Shown here: positions 1 to 6,095 of the stretch, piece by piece | Layout of the letters: every line of letters begins with the position of its first letter | How positions within the stretch are numbered: the stretch's first letter is position 1 | Program-made: the position numbers and the translations under genes | The notes under the pieces: generated by a model | What the model was told of the DNA's origin: nothing | The model's database searches: none | Seen by the model: only the letters and a program-made list of their open reading frames with translations | NCBI GenBank assembly: GCA_017495105.1 | Contig: JAFEIL010000306.1 | Coordinates: 1-55,356, forward strand | Origin: Emticicia sp. | Lineage (GTDB): Bacteria; Bacteroidota; Bacteroidia; Cytophagales; Spirosomataceae | Direction of reading: 5' to 3' | Length of the DNA: 55,356 nt

Positions 1-17
1 GGTGTGGATTTAGTAGC

Positions 18-383
18 TTATTTATTAGATTTCTTGAAATAACCTATCCAATTGATGATGGCAATTACTGTAAAGATTGAGGCAATAATCCAGTCGAAAT
101 TATCCTTATTAAAGTATTTTAGCCATTTCATAATCGCTAAAATACTCCAGATGATTCCCGAAATTAGATAAAGACTGGGGTTTTTATATTTTTCAGAAAT
201 TCTGCCTAAATCAAATTTCAAAATTGTGATGATTCCTGCCATTAGTATTGCTAGTAGAAAAATGTATTCTAAGCCGAAGCCTATAATAGGATTTACATAA
301 TTGATTATAAATGTAAAGGCCGCCAATGCTCCAAACGTAATTCCAAAGAAAAGTAATTTGTCTTGTTTAGTAGAGGTATCCAT
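18..383 (-). CDS. Small polytopic membrane protein, unknown function
   Basis: A 121-residue protein with about four hydrophobic segments (roughly residues 10-30, 37-55, 70-86 and 98-115) and short basic loops, ending in a lysine-rich tail (KKSNK). No catalytic motif is visible and I do not recognise the family. The ATG follows directly on the 401-904 gene of the same strand (17-bp gap), so the two are probably co-transcribed. It is the last gene of a minus-strand run of small membrane-associated proteins. A real gene is likely from the spacing and the coherent hydrophobicity pattern; the function is unknown. Confidence 0.7.
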   Translation of the reverse strand: MDTSTKQDKLLFFGITFGALAAFTFIINYVNPIIGFGLEYIFLLAILMAGIITILKFDLGRISEKYKNPSLYLISGIIWSILAIMKWLKYFNKDNFDWIIASIFTVIAIINWIGYFKKSNK

Positions 384-400
384 TTTTTGAAATTTGATAT

Positions 401-904
401 TTATGAAACTAATAATACAAGGGTATCAACTGTATTTTCTTCGGCTATAGGCTTAAAAATATACCAGCAAATGGCTAATAGATAAGGTTTTAAGGGGTTG
501 TTTACGAGGGATTCTCCCAAATACAGTACCGTTTCAATCATTCCTTTTTTATCAGCTTTCAATCCACAGGATAGTAGATGGTTTTGTTCGGTTTCGGTAA
601 AAAATACTATTTCTGCCAAAGGGTTATTGCGATATTTGAACTTGATTTTTTGTCCATTTATTTCTAAAGTGCTAAGGCTACTATACCATTTATCAGTTGT
701 GGTTTTAGCAATGATGATTTCATTTTCCTTGATGAGGTTATTTGTTTTCCAAAAACTCTCGGTTTCAATAATGAATGTTTTAGAACTACTTTGGCATGTA
801 GCTTTTACTCCTTTATTATCGTATTCAAATTGCATCTTTAGAATAACCTCGTCGTTATGTTTTAGCACATAATTTGTTTCCGAATTGTCCTTAATCCATT
901 TCAT
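401..904 (-). CDS. Conserved-looking cytosolic protein, possibly a LURP/tubby-like beta barrel
   Basis: A 167-residue protein without signal peptide. The middle (about residues 15-115) is a series of short alternating strands containing FWKTNN, KTTTDKWYSS and INGQKIKFKYRN. This resembles the strand pattern of LURP-one/tubby-like C-terminal barrels, but I infer that only from appearance and it is weak. The C-terminal 35 residues form a hydrophobic stretch (YLLAICWYIFK), so peripheral membrane attachment is possible. It lies 17 bp upstream of the 18-383 membrane protein on the same strand, suggesting a two-gene unit. No enzymatic motif is visible. Confidence 0.65.
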   Translation of the reverse strand: MKWIKDNSETNYVLKHNDEVILKMQFEYDNKGVKATCQSSSKTFIIETESFWKTNNLIKENEIIIAKTTTDKWYSSLSTLEINGQKIKFKYRNNPLAEIVFFTETEQNHLLSCGLKADKKGMIETVLYLGESLVNNPLKPYLLAICWYIFKPIAEENTVDTLVLLVS

Positions 905-981
905 AATATATGTTGTTTAAAAGAATTGCTAGGTTATTTTGAAATTATTAAAAGTTAAAAAAAATTAAGCTTAGTTTACCT

Positions 982-1182
982 TTAAACCTTTTTTTGAGTT
1001 TTTGCTTGATAAAGTCCATAACCGATTGTCATAATTAAGCCAGTAATAACTCCGCTGAGTTTAAAAGTATCGGCAAGGTTTTCTTCCCAAGTATGGTTAT
1101 AGATGAAGTTAAAAACTAATGGCAAAGTGAAAATCACAATACCAAATGGTAAACATGCTTTGATTCCTGCTGAATAGTTCAT
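982..1182 (-). CDS. 66-aa two-helix membrane protein with LytTR-like promoter
   Basis: A small protein with two predicted transmembrane helices (about residues 8-27 and 40-58) and a basic C-terminus (QKKV). No family is recognised. Its ATG at 1182 sits 25 bp downstream of a TAATTTTA box, which in turn is 29 bp from a phased array of TTSRTCACA half-sites (minus-strand reading). The same architecture occurs in front of the genes at 1277-1453 and 2584-2874. The shared promoter layout supports this as an expressed gene and suggests co-regulation of the three small proteins. Confidence 0.65.
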   Translation of the reverse strand: MNYSAGIKACLPFGIVIFTLPLVFNFIYNHTWEENLADTFKLSGVITGLIMTIGYGLYQAKTQKKV

Positions 1183-1207
1183 GATAGTAAAATAGATTTT
1201 GACATTT

Positions 1208-1294
1208 TAAAATTAGAGAAATAGCCTTTTTCATAAAAATTGCTGTGACGAACTCCCCGAAATGTGTGACGAACTATCAAGGCTTTGTGATAGT
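1208..1294 (-). promoter_or_regulatory. Phased 9-bp direct repeats plus -7 box (copy 1)
   Basis: On the plus strand TGTGACGAA occurs at 1244-1252 and again at 1265-1273, with a third, weaker TGTGATAGT at 1286-1294. All starts are exactly 21 bp apart, so the spacer is 12 bp. On the coding (minus) strand they read TTCGTCACA. A TAATTTTA box (1208-1215, minus) lies 29 bp from the nearest half-site and 25 bp from the ATG at 1182. The third half-site overlaps the stop of the upstream 58-aa gene. Nine-bp direct repeats with 12-bp spacing are the known binding geometry of LytTR response regulators; the regulator itself is not in this window. Confidence 0.6.
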
Positions 1295-1453
1295 GATATA
1301 AGCCGTGGCAATCATCCAAACACTAAAACCAAATGAAATGCTGACGATTTCGTAGCCTTCTTGACTTTTTTGATTGGCTACATCTCCTCCTTTTTTCATC
1401 AACGAACTCGTTGACCACCAATCTGATACTCTAATTATTTTAAACTTTTTCAT
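1277..1453 (-). CDS. 58-aa protein resembling DUF4177, with one C-terminal membrane helix
   Basis: A short frame starting ATG at 1453 and ending TGA at 1277. It begins MKKFKIIRVSDWW, continues through a GGDVANQKSQEGYEIVSIS segment and ends in a hydrophobic helix (about residues 41-56). The layout 'K-x-I-x-R ... N-x-x-x-x-x-G-Y/W-E-h-V' is that of DUF4177-type mini domains, here followed by a membrane helix; I base this on pattern only. Support for expression: a TACCTTTG box at 1495-1502 and paired TTSRTCACA half-sites at 1531-1560, the same promoter design as in front of two neighbouring small genes. Confidence 0.6.
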   Translation of the reverse strand: MKKFKIIRVSDWWSTSSLMKKGGDVANQKSQEGYEIVSISFGFSVWMIATAYITITKP

Positions 1454-1494
1454 GTCTTTTTTTAGATAAATACCGTTTTTCTGTTTTGATGATT

Positions 1495-1560
1495 CAAAGG
1501 TATAGCAAGAAAAACAGCCCTAAAAACCGATGTGACCAACTCGTTGAACCGTGTGATGAA
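1495..1560 (-). promoter_or_regulatory. Phased 9-bp direct repeats plus -7 box (copy 2)
   Basis: Plus-strand TGTGACCAA at 1531-1539 and TGTGATGAA at 1552-1560 are 21 bp apart. On the minus strand a TACCTTTG box (1495-1502) lies 29 bp from the nearer half-site, within the string CTATACCTTTGAATCA. The ATG of the 58-aa gene at 1453 follows 41 bp further on. The box matches the Bacteroidota -7 consensus TANNTTTG. No TTTG-type -33 element is seen; the half-sites occupy the upstream activator position instead. Confidence 0.65.
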
Positions 1561-1581
1561 GTACTAAAACGATGGGAAATA

Positions 1582-1614
1582 AAAAAAACTCATGATTGAT
1601 GAATCATGAGTTTT
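1582..1614 (-). terminator. Intrinsic terminator for the 1638-2468 gene
   Basis: A perfect 13-bp stem (AAAACTCATGATT pairing with AATCATGAGTTTT, 1585-1597 with 1602-1614) closes a 4-nt loop. On the minus strand it is followed by a T run, and it lies 24 bp past the stop codon of the membrane protein gene ending at 1638. It separates that gene from the promoter of the 58-aa gene downstream. Confidence 0.8.
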
Positions 1615-1637
1615 GAAAATATTTTGTAGAGTTTTTC

Positions 1638-2468
1638 TTATAAAAATGCTAAATCTTCGTCTTCTTCGGGGCGTTGCCAAGCAATGACTTTTGTTTGGGT
1701 TTTTATGAAGTATAAACCACCAATGATGATAGCAATGCAAGCTGCCAAACCTGTAAAATAAAGTGTATCGTTCTGTACGAAATCAAATTTTATATAATTT
1801 CTCGTCACGATGTTATTGCCAAGATAAACCTTAAAAATATCTTCAACAATAATGAAGCTGATGGACATTATTAATGGTAAATGAAAGGAAGCCGTACGAT
1901 AATAGATGTAAAACATAATGGCGGTTTGAAAGAATAGCCCAATAACTGCTTGCGGAATAATCATTACTATACTAACAGCCGCAACCGTAAAAATAACTTG
2001 TTTGAAAAGGTAGTTTTTGAGCAAACCGTGTCCAATAATGCCAATTTGGAGAAAAGTAAATAGTGTTGAACTCAAAACGCCCAGCAAAAAGTGTATACCA
2101 ACCCGTTCGATATTATCTGATTCTTTTTCATTGAAAGGAAGAAATTCAACAATGATTGGGCTGATATAACTCCAAGCCAAAGAAATAATAATACAAACAA
2201 GTACAACCAAAATCGAGGGTTTATTGAAAAATGGTAATTGTTTTTTATTGATATAAAAACCCCATAAACTCGAAAGGATTAGAATCAAGGCCATTAGAAT
2301 AAAAATACCGTTTTCCATAAATTCTTGGGGGTCAGCATTCCGATATCCTAAAACTCCACCAATTATTCCTGCTCCGAGTATAAAAAAGATTACACAAGTA
2401 ACCATGACCATCCAAGCTTTGGCAATGGTCATGCCTGTTTTTTTGCGAAGTAAATTTAATTCATCCAT
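1638..2468 (-). CDS. Polytopic membrane protein, CPBP protease-like fold without its catalytic residues
   Basis: A 276-residue protein with about eight hydrophobic segments. The C-terminal half follows the order seen in CPBP (CAAX/Abi) intramembrane proteases. First comes a helix ending in GHGLLKNYLFKQ, where active members have EExxxR. Then a helix at the position of the FxxxH motif (VMIIPQAV). Then YIYYRTASFHLPLIM, which closely resembles the family's glycine/tyrosine helix before the last HxxxN motif. The glutamates, histidines and asparagine expected for catalysis are missing, so if the homology is real this is a pseudo-protease, perhaps a scaffold. It ends in an acidic tail (PEEDEDLAFL). 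The CPBP assignment is inference; membrane protein is certain from composition. Confidence 0.7.
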   Translation of the reverse strand: MDELNLLRKKTGMTIAKAWMVMVTCVIFFILGAGIIGGVLGYRNADPQEFMENGIFILMALILILSSLWGFYINKKQLPFFNKPSILVVLVCIIISLAWSYISPIIVEFLPFNEKESDNIERVGIHFLLGVLSSTLFTFLQIGIIGHGLLKNYLFKQVIFTVAAVSIVMIIPQAVIGLFFQTAIMFYIYYRTASFHLPLIMSISFIIVEDIFKVYLGNNIVTRNYIKFDFVQNDTLYFTGLAACIAIIIGGLYFIKTQTKVIAWQRPEEDEDLAFL

Positions 2469-2583
2469 AAATTAATAGGTAGTTGTTTTGTGTGATTTCG
2501 CCAAATTTACCACAAGAGTTTGTAAAAACAAAAACCCCTACCAAAATAGTAGAGGAATCTGTATAAGAATTTAGTAAAGATTT

Positions 2584-2874
2584 TTAGAATAAAAATGAGA
2601 AAAAATCAATAATTTGAAGAACGCCCATTACACCCCAAATACCCACTAAAATTTTGTGTAAAGTCGGGTTATATTTTTCTGGGTGATTATCTTTGAGATT
2701 TATCATGTTAAAATGCGAAATTGAAGCTAAAGATAATTGAAAAATGCCTTTTGTAAGGATATAGTATGAGCCTTTGTAAGCAAGTTTCCAATCCATATAT
2801 ATATAAGTTATGAGCGATAAAATCATTATACTTCCTGAAATAATCTGCGATTGTTTAAATTGTTGAGTTGTCAT
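2584..2874 (-). CDS. 96-aa membrane protein, weakly YiaA/B-like
   Basis: Starts at ATG 2874 (MTTQQFKQSQII). A longer frame opens at TTG 2979, but that start lies inside the regulatory half-site array and the extra 35 residues overlap the promoter, so the internal ATG is preferred. Three hydrophobic segments are visible (about residues 10-25, 33-52 and 72-93). The segment W-K-L-A-Y-K-G-S-Y-Y followed by a helix and NLKDNH recalls the two-helix YiaA/B domain (KGYY then RD), a weak resemblance. It is the first gene of the minus-strand run and has the third copy of the shared LytTR-like promoter. Confidence 0.65.
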   Translation of the reverse strand: MTTQQFKQSQIISGSIMILSLITYIYMDWKLAYKGSYYILTKGIFQLSLASISHFNMINLKDNHPEKYNPTLHKILVGIWGVMGVLQIIDFFSFLF

Positions 2875-2913
2875 TTTAGTATTTTTTATTGCGGTTTTTG
2901 TAGAAAATTGATT

Positions 2914-3000
2914 CAAAAATATAACATTGATGTTTAAAACAAAAACCAATGTGACGAATTCCACGAGCTTTGTGACCAATTAATAAATCTATGTGATTTG
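2914..3000 (-). promoter_or_regulatory. Phased 9-bp direct repeats plus -7 box (copy 3)
   Basis: Plus-strand TGTGACGAA at 2950-2958, TGTGACCAA at 2971-2979 and TGTGATTTG at 2992-3000, each exactly 21 bp from the next. On the minus strand a TATTTTTG box (2914-2921) sits 29 bp from the nearest half-site, in the context TATATTTTTGAATCA. This is nearly the same context as copy 2 (TATACCTTTGAATCA). The ATG of the 96-aa gene follows 39 bp downstream. Confidence 0.65.
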
Positions 3001-3030
3001 CTTTGGCATAATAATTGGCATTTCTTTGTG

Positions 3031-3051
3031 GAACGAAGACCTGCTTCGTTC
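3031..3051. other. Short perfect hairpin in intergenic spacer
   Basis: GAACGAAG (3031-3038) and CTTCGTTC (3044-3051) form a perfect 8-bp stem with a 5-nt loop. A second small inverted repeat (CTTTTAC, GTT, GTAAAAAG) follows at 3097-3114. The spacer 2980-3200 holds no gene; it must contain the promoters of the divergent units at 2874 and 3201. The role of the hairpins is unknown. Confidence 0.35.
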
Positions 3052-3200
3052 AAAAGATTGAAGACAGTATAACAATTTATTGAAAGTATTTTCAGACTTT
3101 TACGTTGTAAAAAGCAGCTCTTTTAAATTTGATTAATAATTCTAAAAACTGTTGACTGTCGTGCGGAACGCCGCCCGATATTGACGGTAGACTTCAAAAT

Positions 3201-5309
3201 ATGCAATTTCTTTTTCCGACTTTTCTTTGGGGTTTATTGGCACTTTCGGTGCCTTTGATTATTCATTTATTCAATTTTCGTCGAACCAAGCGAGTATTTT
3301 TTACCAATGTGGCATTCTTGAAGGCAGTTGAAACTCAAACGTCTTCGTTTCGTCGCATCAAGCAATGGCTCATTTTGGCTTCACGACTTTTGTTCCTTTT
3401 GTTTCTAGTTTTGGCATTTGCACAACCTTTTTTACCCGCCAAAAATGCTTCAACAAATCGCAGTTCGGGTTTGGGTGTAAATAGCCTTTACCTCGACAAT
3501 TCGTTGAGCATGCAAAACACCACCGAAAACAAACGTTATCTTGATTTAGCCATTACAAAAATTGATGAATTGCTTACATTGTTTCGTCAATCGCCTAATA
3601 TTCAGTTAATTACAAATGATTTTTCTGGCGAAGACCAAGCTGTAACTAATGGAACGAAAGTAAAAGACCGCCTTACTTCAGTAGGTTTTTCATCGAATCC
3701 ACGAACTCTTGAAAGTGTTTATAAACGCCAAAATAACCTCGCACAAAAGCATAATCCGAGTGCCAATAATCAATTCTTTTGGTTTTCTGATTTTCAGAAA
3801 AGTACATCGGGAGATTTAAGCAAAATCAAGACTGACGGTAGTGGTTCCGACTCGCTCAATAAGCTATTTTTGATTCCAGTACAAGGCAAGAAAAACCAGA
3901 ATGTTTTCACTGATTCGGTTTGGTTGGCTTCGCCATTTATCCGTGAAATGCAGAATAATATTCTTTATGTAAAAGTGTTTAATTCGGGAAGTGAAGAAGT
4001 GGAAAAATTGCCAATAAAACTATTTATTGATAACGCCCAAGCCTCAACGGCTTCGGTTGATATTGCTCCAAATGGTTCGGCGACAGCAACTTTCAATTTC
4101 ACGGTAAAAGACAAAGGTTTTCATCGTGGAAAAATTTCGTTCGATGACCAACCGATTACATTCGACAATGATTACTATTTTGTGTTGAATGCTTCGCCAA
4201 CAATCCAAGTTTTGCATCTCTATCAAGAACGTAGTGCGGCAGATTATATTGGGAAAGTCTTTGATAATGATAGTCTTTTCAATTACCGAGCATATAGTGC
4301 CACGAATGTCGATGTTGGACAGTTTAAAAATGCCAATTTGATAGTTTTGGAAGGTGTAGAAGCCGTGTCAGGTACTTTCCGTGCGAGTCTTGAAGAATTT
4401 GTGAGAAACGGTGGAAATCTCTTGATTTTCCCTTCGGCAAGACCCGATATTGCATCATACGGCCAGTTTTTGAGCAGATTTGGTATTCAAGGAATTATTC
4501 TAAATAACCAGCCAATTTTGGCACAAAGTCAACAAGCGATTGCCGAACCGAACCGACAAAATCCTTTTTACATTGATGTTTTTGAACGCACAACTTCGCA
4601 AGGGGTTGTAAATACACCAACAATGCAGCCCGCATGGACTTGGAGTGGAGTAGGGGAGAAGATATTGACGTTTAAGAATATGCAAAATTTCATTACCTCT
4701 ACACAGGCTTCGCAGGGACGCGTTTATGTGTGTGCTTCACCACTCGATAAGCCTTATGGAAACTTTGCCGAACATGCATTCTTTGTACCAACGATGTTTA
4801 AAATTGCGGCGATGAGTACAAAACAAGAGCGAACCGCTTATAATTTTAGTGAAGGAAGTATCAACTTAGATTTGCCAAATGTCAAGAAAAATGCTACTTA
4901 TAAACTCAAAAATGTTTCGACCGTAAATAACAAAATTGAGATAATTCCAGTGCAACGAGTTTTAGGAAATACGCTTACTTTAGAATTGCCAAAATCAACT
5001 CAATTAGTTGATAATCAAATACTTGAATCGGGTTATTATGAATTGCAATTAGATGGGAAAACCGAAAAATTGTTGGCTCTCAACCACGACAACGAAGAGT
5101 CGAAAATGGATTTCTATACCCCAGAAGAACTAAGAGCATTCTTTGCAGGACAAAAGAACATTACAATTTTTGATAACTTACTTGACGGAGATTTCGTAAA
5201 AACCTTTCAAGAAAGCAATATAGGGACACCACTTTGGAAATATTGCGTGATGCTTGCCTTGACCTTTTTATTAATTGAAGTTTTGTTGATTCGTTTGATG
5301 AAGGGGTGA
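3201..5309 (+). CDS. BatA-domain membrane protein
   Basis: A 702-residue protein that opens with the N-terminal double-transmembrane domain typical of Bacteroidota BatA-like proteins: helix 1 at about residues 3-22 ending in IIHLFNFRRTKRV, and helix 2 at about 55-78. A long periplasmic region follows with a vWA-like start (LYLDNSLSMQNT, about residue 94) but without a full MIDAS. The later part resembles a glutamine amidotransferase-like fold seen in these proteins. The C-terminal helix is at about 678-698. In related genomes such proteins occur with MoxR/Bat aerotolerance operons; here it stands alone, followed by a convergent rhodanese. Exact function unknown. Confidence 0.8.
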   Translation: MQFLFPTFLWGLLALSVPLIIHLFNFRRTKRVFFTNVAFLKAVETQTSSFRRIKQWLILASRLLFLLFLVLAFAQPFLPAKNASTNRSSGLGVNSLYLDNSLSMQNTTENKRYLDLAITKIDELLTLFRQSPNIQLITNDFSGEDQAVTNGTKVKDRLTSVGFSSNPRTLESVYKRQNNLAQKHNPSANNQFFWFSDFQKSTSGDLSKIKTDGSGSDSLNKLFLIPVQGKKNQNVFTDSVWLASPFIREMQNNILYVKVFNSGSEEVEKLPIKLFIDNAQASTASVDIAPNGSATATFNFTVKDKGFHRGKISFDDQPITFDNDYYFVLNASPTIQVLHLYQERSAADYIGKVFDNDSLFNYRAYSATNVDVGQFKNANLIVLEGVEAVSGTFRASLEEFVRNGGNLLIFPSARPDIASYGQFLSRFGIQGIILNNQPILAQSQQAIAEPNRQNPFYIDVFERTTSQGVVNTPTMQPAWTWSGVGEKILTFKNMQNFITSTQASQGRVYVCASPLDKPYGNFAEHAFFVPTMFKIAAMSTKQERTAYNFSEGSINLDLPNVKKNATYKLKNVSTVNNKIEIIPVQRVLGNTLTLELPKSTQLVDNQILESGYYELQLDGKTEKLLALNHDNEESKMDFYTPEELRAFFAGQKNITIFDNLLDGDFVKTFQESNIGTPLWKYCVMLALTFLLIEVLLIRLMKG

Positions 5310-5465
5310 TTGAATATTATGATTGTAAAATTCAGAGAAGACTTGAAAGTAGTAAAATTTATTTTTTAGCTTTATTCTCAATATTTACGCCGTAAAGTAA
5401 TTTTACCTGAATAAAAATAGCTTTAGGTAGTAAATAAAGTATCGAAAATATTATAAAATAATCAC

Positions 5466-5963
5466 TTACTCATAGACTTTTTCGCCTTTATTGCACCAAA
5501 CACCCCATTTCCAGTTGTAGCCGTGTATTTTGTTGGTGGGTTTTCCTGCCATGTCATAGACTGGGTTTCCTTGGTTGACCCATTCAAAAATACTTCCGTA
5601 AAAATTATGGACGTTTGAGTAGCCTGCTTGCATTAATTTTTCGCCGATTTTGCCACTTCTCACCCCTATGGAGCAGTAAACCACAATATTGGCGTCTTTC
5701 GGAATGGCAGTGACGCTTTTCAAATCAAAGTTCTCGAAACCCACCCAATGAGCATTTTTAAGATGGCTTACTTCATATTCTCGCTTTTCACGAGTATCGA
5801 GCAACACTACATTTTTCATTTTCTTAATATCTTCACAGCCAACCGTCGGAACTGATTTTGTGACCATTACATTCAATAAGCTATCAAAAGCTTTGCTTTT
5901 TACTTGTGCGTTGGTGGTTTTCGATAAAAACATAAGAAAAATCAAGAAAAGGAATCGGCTCAT
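5466..5963 (-). CDS. Exported rhodanese-like sulfurtransferase
   Basis: A single rhodanese domain of 165 residues, started at ATG 5963 because a clear signal peptide begins there (MSRFLFLIFLMFLSKTTNAQ). A longer frame from 6041 only adds sequence before the signal. Motifs: VVLLDTREKREYEVSHL (about residues 52-68) and the active-site loop CSIGVRS with Cys97, a six-residue loop of sulfurtransferase type. It presumably acts in the periplasm on thiols or persulfides. The C-terminus has a tryptophan-rich tail (YNWKWGVWCNKG) with one more cysteine. It is convergent with the BatA-like gene and divergent from the acylase gene. Confidence 0.85.
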   Translation of the reverse strand: MSRFLFLIFLMFLSKTTNAQVKSKAFDSLLNVMVTKSVPTVGCEDIKKMKNVVLLDTREKREYEVSHLKNAHWVGFENFDLKSVTAIPKDANIVVYCSIGVRSGKIGEKLMQAGYSNVHNFYGSIFEWVNQGNPVYDMAGKPTNKIHGYNWKWGVWCNKGEKVYE

Positions 5964-6051
5964 TATTATAAATCTTTTGATGGAGAACAGACTTTTTTCA
6001 CAAAAAAATCCTAAAAACTCATTAAAGAATAAAATATTCATGCTTTTTTTC

Positions 6052-6059
6052 TACTTTCG
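6052..6059 (+). promoter_or_regulatory. Possible -7 box for the acylase gene
   Basis: TACTTTCG lies 36 bp before the ATG at 6096 and resembles the Bacteroidota TANNTTTG box with one change. No good TTTG element is visible 19-21 bp upstream, so this is tentative. Confidence 0.3.
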
Positions 6060-6095
6060 CAATCGTTAAACTTCTAAACATCCTTAACCAATTCA

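Noticed and set aside
498-872. 124-aa plus-strand frame
   Set aside because: Exactly antisense to the 401-904 gene, with no sensible hydrophobicity or motif and no promoter.
2875-2979. TTG start giving a 131-aa version of the 96-aa gene
   Set aside because: The extra codons lie on the -7 box and the phased half-sites, so they are promoter, not coding.
5384-5396. TTTAC GCC GTAAA palindrome, similar to one at 3098
   Set aside because: Too short and AT-rich to separate from chance.
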